Origin: Pseudoselenomonas ruminis
GTDB lineage: Bacteria; Bacillota; Negativicutes; Selenomonadales; Selenomonadaceae
Direction: 5' to 3'
Length of the DNA stretch: 64,000 nt
NCBI RefSeq assembly: GCF_008271295.1
Contig: NZ_VTOY01000006.1
Location: 1-64,000, forward strand
Positions 1 to 8,013 of the stretch are shown here, piece by piece. A program made the translations under genes and the position numbers. Numbering within the stretch: position 1 is the stretch's first letter; each line of letters begins with the position of its first letter. The notes under the pieces were generated by a model, which did not search any database, was not told where the DNA came from, and saw only the letters and a program-made list of their open reading frames with translations.

Positions 1-17
1 GCAAACTGTAATTTGAC
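1..17. repeat. Terminal fragment of a foldback repeat element
   Basis: The first bases carry GCAAACTGTAATTT, the same right-hand terminus that ends the large element at 63431-63997 and, with small changes, those at 5896-6600 and 15171-15876. The body of this fourth copy would lie upstream of the window. Only the end is visible, so the call rests on the terminal sequence alone. Confidence 0.55.
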
Positions 18-20
18 AAT

Positions 21-53
21 AAAAATCCGCTGCCTTAAGGCTTAAGGCAGCGG
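21..53 (-). terminator. Rho-independent terminator of cysK
   Basis: Bases 27-39 and 41-53 form a perfect 13-bp inverted repeat (CCGCTGCCTTAAG). Read on the minus strand it is followed by ATTTTTATT. It lies 18 bases beyond the cysK stop codon. Confidence 0.85.
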
Positions 54-70
54 ACGTTACTCTTCTATAT

Positions 71-1003
71 TTATTCTGCAAACAACTCCGTGGAAAGATA
101 GCGATCACCCGTGTCTGGCAGCAGCACGACAATATTCTTGCCCTCATATTCCGGGCGTTTTGCCAGCTGTACAGCAGCAGCCAGTGCCGCACCGGAGGAA
201 ATGCCTACCAGAATGCCTTCACTATGTGAGAACTGACGGCCATACTGGAACGAATCCTCATTGGCAATCGCAATGACTTCATCATAGGCTTTCGTATCCA
301 GCGTATCCGGTACGAAACCAGCACCAATGCCCTGAATCTTATGCGGGCCAGCCTGTCCTTTCGACAAAACCGGACTCGAAGCCGGCTCAACGGCCACAAC
401 ATGAACATCCTGCTTCTGTTTCTTCAGATAATGGGCAACACCAGTCAGCGTACCGCCCGTGCCAACACCAGCCACAAACGCATCGACCTGACCATCGGCA
501 TCATTCCAGATTTCCGGGCCGGTAGTTGCCTCATGCGCCGCCGGATTTGCCTGATTCGAGAACTGAGCGGGGATAAACGAATGCGGCGTATTCTTGGCCA
601 GTTCCTCAGCCTTATCGATAGCGCCCTTCATGCCCTTAGAACCATCCGTCAGCACAATCTGCGCACCATAAGCCTTCAAAAGATTGCGGCGTTCCACGCT
701 CATCGTCTCCGGCATCGTCAGGATTGCTTTATAGCCACGAGCAGCAGCTACACTTGCCAGGCCAATTCCCGTATTGCCCGAAGTCGGCTCGATGATAACC
801 GAATCCTTCGTAAGCTTGCCATCTTTTTCCGCCTGCTCAATCATCGCCTTGGCAATGCGGTCTTTGACCGAACCTGCCGGATTGAAATACTCAAGCTTTA
901 CCAAAATATTCGCTTTCAAATCATTGGCTTTGGTAAAGTTATTGGCTTTAAGCAGCGGCGTGCCGCCAATCAACTCTGTTACACTATTGTAAATATTTCC
1001 CAT
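71..1003 (-). CDS. cysK: Cysteine synthase A (O-acetylserine sulfhydrylase)
   Basis: This 310-aa protein is a PLP-dependent beta-replacement enzyme that makes cysteine from O-acetylserine and sulfide in the cytoplasm. The PLP lysine is K47 in NPAGSVKDR, followed by the [12 protein letters not shown] substrate and phosphate-binding loop. [10 protein letters not shown] and the C-terminal SSGAALAA phosphate-binding region are also present. Length is typical for CysK. An upstream in-frame TTG would add 25 residues, but ATG at 1003 has a clear GGAGG Shine-Dalgarno and fits the family N-terminus. The gene is divergent from an Rrf2 regulator, and its promoter carries a palindrome that is repeated at the O-acetylhomoserine sulfhydrylase gene at 28.6 kb, which suggests sulfur-responsive repression. 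Confidence 0.97.
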   Translation of the reverse strand: MGNIYNSVTELIGGTPLLKANNFTKANDLKANILVKLEYFNPAGSVKDRIAKAMIEQAEKDGKLTKDSVIIEPTSGNTGIGLASVAAARGYKAILTMPETMSVERRNLLKAYGAQIVLTDGSKGMKGAIDKAEELAKNTPHSFIPAQFSNQANPAAHEATTGPEIWNDADGQVDAFVAGVGTGGTLTGVAHYLKKQKQDVHVVAVEPASSPVLSKGQAGPHKIQGIGAGFVPDTLDTKAYDEVIAIANEDSFQYGRQFSHSEGILVGISSGAALAAAVQLAKRPEYEGKNIVVLLPDTGDRYLSTELFAE

Positions 1004-1043
1004 CAGAAAACGCCTCCACTTCGTAAATTCAATGTACACGGTA

Positions 1044-1097
1044 AAACATATATGATTAATATGTTTACATATTAACATACTTTCTCTGTTTTGTCAA
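1044..1097 (-). promoter_or_regulatory. cysK promoter with overlapping operator
   Basis: On the minus strand, TTGACA (1092-1097) is followed after 17 bases by TAATAT (1069-1074). A 27-bp site at 1044-1070 overlaps the -10 and the start region; its core is AACATAT-N-TGATTAATATGTT. The same arrangement, with 26 of 27 operator bases identical, lies upstream of the sulfhydrylase gene at 28604-28657. An operator on top of the -10 is the expected geometry for a repressor. Confidence 0.8.
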
Positions 1098-1107
1098 CGC
1101 TTACGCC

Positions 1108-1136
1108 TTGACTTTTTCCGCCATTTTCACTATTAT
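1108..1136 (+). promoter_or_regulatory. Promoter of the rrf2 gene
   Basis: TTGACT (1108-1113) and TATTAT (1131-1136) are separated by exactly 17 bases, and the start codon at 1208 lies about 70 bases downstream. An AT-rich partial palindrome (around 1150-1175, containing CATATCATCTATATATG) lies in the untranslated leader and could be an autoregulatory site. Confidence 0.65.
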
Positions 1137-1207
1137 ATACTATACAAGCATAACATATCATCTATATATGTATAACATTGAGCATTTTCGGAAACGAGGT
1201 ATATACT

Positions 1208-1651
1208 ATGAAAATTTCTGCCAAAGGACGCTATGGGCTCGCAGCCATGACTTATTTAGCCCGCAACTACGCATCAGGCTCCCCCATCACCATCATCAGT
1301 ATTTCGGAAAAACTCGGCATATCCAAAATTTATTTAGAGCAGGTTTTTTCACTGCTTAAGCGCGCCAACCTGGTCAACTCCATCAAGGGCTCTCAGGGCG
1401 GCTATCAGCTGGCTCGTGAACCACGCGCCATCAGTGCCTACGACATTCTGTCGTCGATTGAGCTGTCCTTGATGGAAAAAGCAGCCTCGGCCTCAGATAA
1501 GATGCCGGAACTCAACCGTGCTCTTACCTCGAAAGTCTTTACCCCGCTGGATGACAATATCAAAGATACGCTTTCCAATGTCCGCTTGGACGATATCCTG
1601 ACGGCACTTGATGCGCAAAAAGATGCCGACAGTCTGATGTATTTCATCTAA
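1208..1651 (+). CDS. Rrf2-family transcriptional regulator (CymR-like)
   Basis: The 147-aa protein begins MKISAKGRYGLAAM, the diagnostic Rrf2 winged-helix N-terminus, and continues with the recognition region LGISKIYLEQVFSLLKRANLV and the wing SIKGSQGGYQLAR. It contains no cysteine, so it cannot hold the IscR-type iron-sulfur cluster. That places it closer to CymR, the Firmicute cysteine-metabolism repressor that works with CysK. ATG at 1208 (upstream GAGG) is preferred over an in-frame start ten codons earlier, because the Rrf2 domain starts exactly here. Divergence from cysK supports a sulfur role. The regulatory target is inferred, not shown. Confidence 0.88.
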   Translation: MKISAKGRYGLAAMTYLARNYASGSPITIISISEKLGISKIYLEQVFSLLKRANLVNSIKGSQGGYQLAREPRAISAYDILSSIELSLMEKAASASDKMPELNRALTSKVFTPLDDNIKDTLSNVRLDDILTALDAQKDADSLMYFI

Positions 1652-1704
1652 AATAACCTTATAATTTACGACTGTGCTTGAGCAAAATGTCTTTTGTATA
1701 CACG

Positions 1705-1740
1705 AAAAACGCCGTAATCTGTCAGAAAACGGCGTTTTTT
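1705..1740 (+). terminator. Terminator after the rrf2 gene
   Basis: Inverted repeat AAAAACGCCGT (1705-1715) and ACGGCGTTTTT (1729-1739) ends in a T run. It lies about 55 bases beyond the rrf2 stop. Confidence 0.85.
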
Positions 1741-1815
1741 CGTTTGTGGACATTATAGAATGGGAATAATTCCATAAAATGCAGGACTTTTCGGGTAATA
1801 AGCACCATACGCCGC

Positions 1816-1844
1816 TTCACAAACAAAAAAATCCATAGTATAAT
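1816..1844 (+). promoter_or_regulatory. Promoter of the structured leader and 77-aa gene
   Basis: TTCACA (1816-1821), a 17-base spacer and a consensus TATAAT (1839-1844). Transcription would start near 1851, which leaves an untranslated leader of about 130 bases before the ATG at 1981. Confidence 0.7.
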
Positions 1845-1850
1845 GCTAAT

Positions 1851-1980
1851 TATGTTGTTGAAGGATAGCCCCTATCCATCCCATCGCTAACAACCAGAGC
1901 TGCTGTCATGCAGGCTCCCCCTGCAAGGTCTTACCCGGACCTGACAGTTACACGGATGTATTGTTGGAGGTGTTTCCCCA
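1851..1980 (+). ncRNA. Structured 5' leader of unknown class
   Basis: The leader can form a hairpin GGATAG-CCC-CTATCC (1863-1877). It can also form a compact three-way junction: stem CTGTCA (1903-1908) with TGACAG (1942-1947) encloses TGCAGG/CCTGCA (1909-1925) and AGGTC/GACCT (1926-1942). A good ribosome-binding site (GGAGGTG) follows immediately. The shape suggests a riboswitch or cis-regulatory RNA, but I do not recognise a known family. No separate terminator precedes the coding region, so any control would more likely act on translation. Confidence 0.45.
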
Positions 1981-2213
1981 TGTTCATTGATAACGTTCGC
2001 GTTATCATCGCTAAAGGCCCGTTTTCTGCGGAGGATGCGCAGTTCTATATAAAACAGATTAAGAAAACAACGAGGTTCCCCCTTAAGAAAATCGTTTTTA
2101 CCTGTTCTGACTCGTATCTTGATATCCGATATTCGTTTCATTCAATCCCCTTTGAACGCATTCGTCGGATTCCATTAGCGACCTCATCAGAGGAACGTGC
2201 AGTAAACAACTAA
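1981..2213 (+). CDS. Hypothetical 77-aa protein
   Basis: The open frame could start further upstream, but ATG at 1981 has the only strong ribosome-binding site (TTGGAGGTG, about eight bases away). It gives 77 residues starting MFIDNVRVIIAKGPF. The protein is soluble-looking and basic (KKTTRFPLKK, FERIRRIP), has one cysteine and shows no signal peptide or membrane segment. I do not recognise the family. The gene stands alone: it has its own promoter, follows a structured leader and is bounded downstream by an 18-bp hairpin. That isolation argues for a regulated single-gene unit. Confidence 0.6.
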
Positions 2214-2250
2214 TCCCCTTTGAATTCCGGCATCGGCCGGTTTTCTGACA

Positions 2251-2291
2251 TGAATAAGCCCCTGAAACGATTGGTTTCAGGGGCTTATTCA
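2251..2291. terminator. Long hairpin between convergent genes
   Basis: A perfect 18-bp stem (2251-2268 with 2274-2291) has a five-base loop GATTG. It lies between the 77-aa gene and the convergent scrB gene. Neither side has a strong T run, so it may stop both transcripts imperfectly. Confidence 0.6.
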
Positions 2292-2298
2292 TATATTG

Positions 2299-3753
2299 TC
2301 ACGAATTCAACTGAAATTTATACGAATCCAGTTCCCAAACCGTGCCCACCACGTTTTTTATCGGACTGTCACCACGGACCTCCAGCTCCGGCTGGATATT
2401 TTTTTCGGGGAATACGAGCAGGCTGGCAGCCTCCTCGCCATGCTGGAAGAAGGCTTCCACAGCCGCTTTATCGACAAACAGCTGCAGCGACAGCTTTTGG
2501 TCGGCAAACAGCTTGAAAATCCGCTTGCCACGGCCGCCTTTCTTCATGCCCTCGCGGTCAATCGTCATAGTCTGCTGTTCCCGGTCATAACTGAATACCA
2601 GCTTTTCCAGACCATAGTGCAGGACACAGGTGGCGATTTTGGCCTCGCCGAGTTCCATTTCCAGCAGGATTTCCGAACCAGCAAAGAGCGGCTGGCGGAA
2701 GGACGATACCAGCGAATTATTCAGCTCGACAGCCGATTCCTTTACCCGAAGATCCCGCATCTCCCGTGCCGGGCGTGAGTAAATGTGTCCCTGGCGCAGG
2801 CGCAATTCCCTTGGCATAGTCAGGCTGTACATCCAGCCCTTCTCCTTGGATGGATATTCCCCATCTTTATCCGGCATTCCCATCCAGCCAATCATCAGAT
2901 GACGGCCTTCGTGCTCAAACACCTGCGGGGCATAAAAATCAAAGCCACGGTCAAGTTCCTGGAATTTCGTATGCTGTACCATATCCAGGCTGTCCAGCGA
3001 CAAATGACCGGCGATATAGCCCGCCTGATAGATGTTCTGACGGTCATAGGCCCGCGCGGAAAGTCCCTGCGGACAGAAAATCAGCACATCATAGCTGCCG
3101 AACTGCAAGAGATTCGGGCATTCCCACATATAGCCAAAATCGCCCAAACGCGTGTGAATCTCCCCGAGATTGTGCCAGGAGCCATCGACCTCTTCGTAGA
3201 TAAGGGCCGTGCCTTTCTCATCGGCTTCCCGCTGCGCACCAATGATAAGGTAACGGCGGCCATGACGCGTGAACAGGAACGGGTCGCGGAAATGTCCCGT
3301 GATGTTTTCCGGATGGTCGGGAATGATGATTTCTTCCTTGCGTACGCTACCATCGGATGCAAGCGTACCGAAGCGCTGCGCCGGAATCCGGACGCCATCT
3401 TCTTTGCGGTTGCAGGTATAGAGCACCCGCAGCTTTCCATCTTCCGAAACACCGCAGCCTGAATAACAGCCGTCCTTGTCATGGACATCATCAGGCCACA
3501 GCGAAAGCTCTGGCAGCGTGTAATGAATGAAATCGCGGGTCTTTACATGGGCCCAGCATTTATTCTTGTGTTCACACCCCAGCGGATTCCACTGATAGAA
3601 AATATGATAGGCGCCCTGATGATAGGTTAAGCCATTAGGATCATTGATAAGGCCAAACGGCATCTCCAGATGGAAGCGGTTATGCCAGCGGTGCTCCAGA
3701 GGGAATCCCTGTGCCAGTCTGGCATCGATAGTCTGTTTATCGAAATTTTCCAT
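2299..3753 (-). CDS. scrB: Sucrose-6-phosphate hydrolase (GH32)
   Basis: This 484-aa cytoplasmic beta-fructosidase splits sucrose 6-phosphate delivered by the PTS into glucose 6-phosphate and fructose. GH32 landmarks are in order: GLINDPNG with the nucleophile Asp, FRDPF with the transition-state stabiliser, and WECPNLL with the acid/base Glu. A beta-sandwich domain fills the C-terminal third. There is no signal peptide, which fits the intracellular ScrB/SacA branch and argues against a secreted levanase. ATG at 3753 has an AAGGGAAGA ribosome-binding site; an in-frame start 13 codons earlier is poorer. It follows the sucrose PTS gene on the same strand after 66 bases that hold a hairpin. Confidence 0.93.
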   Translation of the reverse strand: MENFDKQTIDARLAQGFPLEHRWHNRFHLEMPFGLINDPNGLTYHQGAYHIFYQWNPLGCEHKNKCWAHVKTRDFIHYTLPELSLWPDDVHDKDGCYSGCGVSEDGKLRVLYTCNRKEDGVRIPAQRFGTLASDGSVRKEEIIIPDHPENITGHFRDPFLFTRHGRRYLIIGAQREADEKGTALIYEEVDGSWHNLGEIHTRLGDFGYMWECPNLLQFGSYDVLIFCPQGLSARAYDRQNIYQAGYIAGHLSLDSLDMVQHTKFQELDRGFDFYAPQVFEHEGRHLMIGWMGMPDKDGEYPSKEKGWMYSLTMPRELRLRQGHIYSRPAREMRDLRVKESAVELNNSLVSSFRQPLFAGSEILLEMELGEAKIATCVLHYGLEKLVFSYDREQQTMTIDREGMKKGGRGKRIFKLFADQKLSLQLFVDKAAVEAFFQHGEEAASLLVFPEKNIQPELEVRGDSPIKNVVGTVWELDSYKFQLNS

Positions 3754-3780
3754 AACGAATCTTCCCTTTCCGACACGGAA

Positions 3781-3803
3781 AGCCTTCCCCATGCGGGGAA
3801 GGC
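3781..3803 (-). terminator. Hairpin between PTS gene and scrB
   Basis: GCCTTCCCC/GGGGAAGGC (3782-3790 with 3795-3803) forms a strong nine-bp stem with loop ATGC in the intergenic space. It could partially terminate transcription or protect the 3' end of the PTS message, lowering scrB expression relative to the transporter. Confidence 0.55.
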
Positions 3804-3819
3804 CTTTGCAATTACTTCT

Positions 3820-5664
3820 TTATTCTTCCGGGGTAAACAGCGTAAAAGTCAGGCCGAAGGCAATGCCAAAGCCAATGGCATTTACGATGATGTATTCGAG
3901 CAGATGGTCAAGGTACAGGAGCGTACCCGGCAGAACCGTGATGCCCATGCCCGTACCAGCAAGGTGCAGGAAGCTTGCGACACCGCCAGCGAATGCACCG
4001 CCAACCAGCGCATAGAGGAACGGCTTCATGAAGCGCAGGTTGATACCAAAAATAGCCGGCTCCGTGATACCGAGGAAGGCCGGTACCGCCGAGGAAATGT
4101 AGAGCGCGCGTTTTTTCTTGTCCTTCGTCTTGAGGGCAACGGCAACAGCGGCACCGCCCTGAGCAACGATAGCACCCGTGATGATGGCATTGAACGGGTC
4201 AACACCAGTCGTAGCGAGCAGCTGGACTTCGAGCGCGTTGAATACATGATGAACACCGAATACGACGATAACCTGCTGCAGGCCGCCAACGATGAAACCG
4301 CCAATGCCCATTGGCATCTGCAGGAAGGCCGAGACAGCACCAAAGATGGTCGTTTCCAGCGAATGCATGATTGGTCCAATTACGATGATACCAAGAATCA
4401 TGGAAATGAACAGCGTGATAAACGGCGTAACGATGAGATCGATAATATCCGGCACGAAGGACTTGAGGGCCTTCTGGAGTTTAGCCGCGAAAATACCGAG
4501 AACGAGCGCCGGCAAAACCGAGCCCTGATAGCCGACAATGCCAATCGTCATGCCAAAGAGATCCATCGGAATCGGCTTGACGTCACCACCGGCAACGGCC
4601 CAGGCATTTGGCAGCTGCGGTCCGACGAGCATCAGGCCGAGGACAAGGCCGATGACCGGCGTACCGCCGAAGCGTTTCATCGTCGACCAGCAGACGAGCG
4701 CCGGCAGGAAGATGAAGGCCGTATCCGTTAAAATCTGAGACAGCAGCAGCACATTCGGGCTGAACTGCACGCCGAGGCTCTGGGCAGCGCCGCGCAGGCC
4801 CATGAAAAGACCGGTTGCGACGAGGACCGGGATAATCGGTACGAAGACATCGCCGAGCGTACGGGAAATCTTCTGAATCGGCGTCATCTGCGCATAAGCT
4901 TCTTCCTTATTGCTGACACCGCTGAAGTTCGTGCCCTTTACGAATTCGTCAAAGACTTTGTCAACAAAGCCCGTGCCAAGGATAATCTGATACTGGGCAG
5001 CGGCAAAGAACTGGCCTTTGACCCCGTCAATATTTTCAATTGCCTTCTCGTCAATTTTCGATTTATCGTTGATGATGAGGCGCAGGCGCGTTGCACAATG
5101 CTCGGCATTGCGGACGTTATCCATGCCGCCAACGTATTTCTCGATTAGCTTTGCGACGCGGGCTTCTTTCGGGAGGTTTGCGTATTCGCTATCGTCCGTC
5201 ACTGCGGCAGCCTCCTCACCACTATTTGCCGAGGAGGTAATTTCCTTGTCCCCCAGGGCAATCGTAACACTGCCGAACTCAGCCGCATTCGTCACGAGAA
5301 CCGGCGTCGTCGTATCGTAACCAGCCTGTTTGATTGCCTCTGCATCAAATTCCAGCAGCAGCTGGCCTTTTTTGACCGTATCACCCTGAGCAACCTTAGC
5401 CTCAAAATGCTCGCCGCCCAATTTAACCGTATCAAGACCGACATGAATCAGGATGTCAGCGCCGTCAACGGAATGGATACCGATGGCATGCTTCGTATCG
5501 AACAACACCGTAATCTCGCCATCAACCGGCGAATACACTTTGCCATCCGGATTCTTAACCCCGGCGCCAAGGCCCATGGCCCCTCCGGCAAATGCCGGGT
5601 CACTAACTTCCTTCAGTTCCACCAGCTGACCATTCAGCGGGCTGTCCAGACGGATGTCTTTCAT
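3820..5664 (-). CDS. PTS sucrose-type transporter subunit IIABC
   Basis: This 614-aa membrane permease imports and phosphorylates sucrose (a beta-glucoside is the alternative). Domain order is IIA-IIB-IIC. The glucose-type IIA domain (about 1-145) has H59 and the phosphorylated H74 in ILIHVGLDTV. The IIB domain (about 165-250) has the phosphocysteine C190 in NAEHCATRL. The IIC domain (about 275-614) is very hydrophobic and carries GITEPAIFGI. IIA at the N-terminus is less common than at the C-terminus in this family. Start at 5664 has AGGGAGG. The adjacent scrB makes sucrose the likely substrate. No LacI or antiterminator gene lies beside it. Confidence 0.92.
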   Translation of the reverse strand: MKDIRLDSPLNGQLVELKEVSDPAFAGGAMGLGAGVKNPDGKVYSPVDGEITVLFDTKHAIGIHSVDGADILIHVGLDTVKLGGEHFEAKVAQGDTVKKGQLLLEFDAEAIKQAGYDTTTPVLVTNAAEFGSVTIALGDKEITSSANSGEEAAAVTDDSEYANLPKEARVAKLIEKYVGGMDNVRNAEHCATRLRLIINDKSKIDEKAIENIDGVKGQFFAAAQYQIILGTGFVDKVFDEFVKGTNFSGVSNKEEAYAQMTPIQKISRTLGDVFVPIIPVLVATGLFMGLRGAAQSLGVQFSPNVLLLSQILTDTAFIFLPALVCWSTMKRFGGTPVIGLVLGLMLVGPQLPNAWAVAGGDVKPIPMDLFGMTIGIVGYQGSVLPALVLGIFAAKLQKALKSFVPDIIDLIVTPFITLFISMILGIIVIGPIMHSLETTIFGAVSAFLQMPMGIGGFIVGGLQQVIVVFGVHHVFNALEVQLLATTGVDPFNAIITGAIVAQGGAAVAVALKTKDKKKRALYISSAVPAFLGITEPAIFGINLRFMKPFLYALVGGAFAGGVASFLHLAGTGMGITVLPGTLLYLDHLLEYIIVNAIGFGIAFGLTFTLFTPEE

Positions 5665-5745
5665 CGTGATACCTCCCTAATCTTTTCCCCGAATCATAAA
5701 TAAGTTCTTATGAATGCACTCTTATGAGACCGATTTCATATTTAT

Positions 5746-5774
5746 AGTCTACTTTGTGGAACTGGTTTTGTCAA
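5746..5774 (-). promoter_or_regulatory. Promoter of the sucrose operon
   Basis: Minus-strand TTGACA (5769-5774), a 17-base spacer, then TAGACT (5746-5751). Between it and the ATG lies an imperfect palindrome with arms TCATAA and TTATGA (about 5690-5715), a possible repressor site. Confidence 0.6.
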
Positions 5775-5895
5775 GAGGAAATCACACAAAACAATCGAAA
5801 ATCCGTAAATCGAGCATAAATAATCATAAACATTCAAATCCATCAAACGCTATGATTAACATGCAAAACTACCAATAGAAATGCACTTTGTGACC

Positions 5896-6600
5896 AATTA
5901 CAGTTTGTGGGGTAGAGAGGGGGGAGTTCGATACAACTCTTCGGCGGCGAGGGACACAGTACCAACGCTCCGCCGGTGGCAACCCGCTACAAGAAATTTT
6001 TGCCTTTTAATTAAGAGTTGGAAAACAGTTAAACGCGCTTCGCTTGGACGAAACTGCTTTTCCAACGAGAACGCAGGCAAAAATTTCTTGCTTCACGCGG
6101 AACGTCAAGGCTACGCTTATGGTACTAGGGCCCCCGCCGCCTGGGGTGGAATCAACACTACTATGCCTTCCCCTCTGGGGGCAACGAAGTTGCGGATGCC
6201 CGGTGGACATCCCGGGGGGTGGGCGCGAAGCGCTCGGATGAGGTCATTCTGTATAACTTACGATTAAATTAATACCTAAAGCTGCTACCTCATCCGCCCC
6301 TAACGGGGCACCTTCCCCAGAGGGGAAGGCAAAAGTTCGTGTTTGTTCTAACCTCAGCCGCCGCTAGGGACAGTGCCATAAACGAAGCTTTGATGTTTTC
6401 CGTTAAGAACGAAATTTTTATCCTCCCCCTTCGTCGGAAAAATTCTACCGTCCAAGCGAAGCGCGTTTTGGATTTTTCCGATGCTTAATTTAGGATAAAA
6501 ATTTCGTTTAGGAAAACATCTTGGCGTAGTGTTGGCACTGTCCCTAGCGGCGGCGAAGAGCTGCCTCGAACCCATTCCTCTACCCTACAAACTGTAAATT
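5896..6600. repeat. Foldback cloverleaf repeat R1
   Basis: This 705-bp non-coding element has terminal inverted repeats of about 22 bp (AATTACAGTTTGTGGGGTAG at the left, the complement at the right with one mismatch and one extra base). Inside are three foldbacks. The left arm has 5990-6004 pairing with 6076-6090, an inner stem 6017-6030/6052-6066 and an outer GTACC/GGTAC stem. The middle arm has 6164-6180 pairing perfectly with 6315-6331 and an inner CGGATGAGGT/ACCTCATCCG. The right arm has 6357-6377 pairing perfectly with 6534-6554 plus nested stems. Short open frames inside are by-products of the palindromes. R2 is a near-identical direct copy. The element looks like a MITE or foldback transposon, or a large structured RNA locus; no transposase is encoded. 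Confidence 0.9.
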
Positions 6601-6605
6601 AACAA

Positions 6606-6640
6606 AATCCCCTTGACTCGGGTATGAGCCAAGGGGATTG
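6606..6640 (-). terminator. Terminator of the dnaB operon
   Basis: AATCCCCTTG (6606-6615) pairs with CAAGGGGATT (6630-6639). On the minus strand it is followed by a T-rich stretch (TTTTGTT). It lies 15 bases beyond the dnaB stop. Confidence 0.85.
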
Positions 6641-6654
6641 CTTCTTTATAAAAT

Positions 6655-7983
6655 TTACTGAACCAGTAAATCGCGGAATTTCGTGTATTCCTTCTGGAAG
6701 AACAGCTGGATGCTGTCGACCGGACCGTTACGGTGTTTCGCAACGATGATTTCCGTGATGTTCTTGTTCTCCGTATCCTTATCGTAGTAATCTTCACGAT
6801 AGAGGAACATAACGATATCGGCGTCCTGCTCGAGCGAACCAGACTCACGCAAGTCTGAGAGCATCGGTTTCTTGACCTGACGGCTCTCGACCGAACGGGA
6901 AAGCTGGGAAAGCGCGATGACCGGCACGTCGAGCTCGCGGGCCAAAGCTTTGAGCGAGCGCGAAATCTCCGAGATTTCCTGCTGGCGGTTGTCGCTGTTC
7001 TTGCTGGCACGGCCCTGCATCAACTGAAGGTAGTCGATGATGATCAGGTCAAGTCCATGCTCGGCCTTCAGGCGGCGCGCCTTGGAACGCAGGTCCATAA
7101 CCGTAATGCCGGCCGTATCGTCGATGAAAATCGGCGCACGGCTCAGGCGATCGGCCGTCTCAACGAGTTTGTTCCACTCGCCCTCATCGAGCTGTCCCGT
7201 ACGCAGGCGCGTAGCATCGATGCCACCCTCTGAGCACATCATGCGCTGCATGAGCTGCTCTTTGCTCATTTCGAGCGAGAAGAAGGCGACCTTGCAGTCA
7301 TGAAGGCCGCAATAAGCGGCAATGTTGAGCGTAAACGCCGTCTTACCCATGGACGGACGGGCCGCTACGAGAATGAGGTCGGATTTCTGCAGGCCCGAGG
7401 TCAATTTGTCCAGGTCCTTAAAGCCCGAACTGATACCCGTGAGGCCGCCCTTTGATTCATAAAGCACATTGATGCGCTCGAAAGTGCGCATGACAATGCT
7501 CTTCATGGACTCAAAGGCACCACCATTCTGACGGTTGGCTACTGCCAGTATGCTCTTTTCGGCCTCGTCCATGATATTTTCGACCGAATCCGTATCCTCA
7601 TAAGCGGCACTGGCAATTTTCGTTGCCGCATTGATGAGATTGCGAAGCTCGGCCTTTTCCTTGACGATTTTCGCATGATAGCCAACATTGGCGGCCGTTG
7701 GTACGGCATTGGCCAGCTGGGTGATAAACGGCAGGCCGCCGATTTTCTCCAGCTGTTCGCTCTTGCGCAGCTGTTCCGTGAGCGTGACGAGGTCAACGGC
7801 CTCATCGTTGCCCGACAGTTCCAGCATCGCTTCATAGACGAGGCGATGGGCTTCGCGGTAAAAGTCATCCGGCTGCAGGATTTCCTGCACCTCGATGATT
7901 GCTTCTTTCTTTATGAGCATCGCTCCCAGAACAGCCTGCTCGGCTTCGATATTCTGAGGAGGGACGCGTTCTGGTAATGCCAT
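6655..7983 (-). CDS. dnaB: Replicative DNA helicase
   Basis: This 442-aa protein is the hexameric 5'-3' helicase that unwinds DNA at the replication fork and recruits primase. The N-terminal domain (about 1-150) starts with the family signature PPQNIEAEQAVLGAML. The RecA-like C-terminal domain has Walker A AARPSMGKTAF, Walker B LIIIDYLQLM and the SGSLEQDADIVMFLYR region. Length is normal and there is no intein. It is the last gene of a minus-strand cluster (yybS, gdpP, rplI, lon, dnaB) that resembles the Bacillus yybS-yybT-rplI-dnaC order. Confidence 0.97.
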   Translation of the reverse strand: MALPERVPPQNIEAEQAVLGAMLIKKEAIIEVQEILQPDDFYREAHRLVYEAMLELSGNDEAVDLVTLTEQLRKSEQLEKIGGLPFITQLANAVPTAANVGYHAKIVKEKAELRNLINAATKIASAAYEDTDSVENIMDEAEKSILAVANRQNGGAFESMKSIVMRTFERINVLYESKGGLTGISSGFKDLDKLTSGLQKSDLILVAARPSMGKTAFTLNIAAYCGLHDCKVAFFSLEMSKEQLMQRMMCSEGGIDATRLRTGQLDEGEWNKLVETADRLSRAPIFIDDTAGITVMDLRSKARRLKAEHGLDLIIIDYLQLMQGRASKNSDNRQQEISEISRSLKALARELDVPVIALSQLSRSVESRQVKKPMLSDLRESGSLEQDADIVMFLYREDYYDKDTENKNITEIIVAKHRNGPVDSIQLFFQKEYTKFRDLLVQ

Positions 7984-8013
7984 TTCTATATCCTTTCCAG
8001 GCGTACTGCCAGC

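Noticed and set aside
1900-1960. Signal recognition particle RNA on the minus strand (GTCAGGTCCGG)
   Set aside because: The conserved GGAAGGAAGCAGC that follows in real 4.5S RNA is absent and the plus-strand promoter reads the other way.
5881-6267. Open frames inside repeats R1, R2 and R3
   Set aside because: They arise from palindromic repeat sequence, differ in frame between copies and carry no recognisable protein motif.
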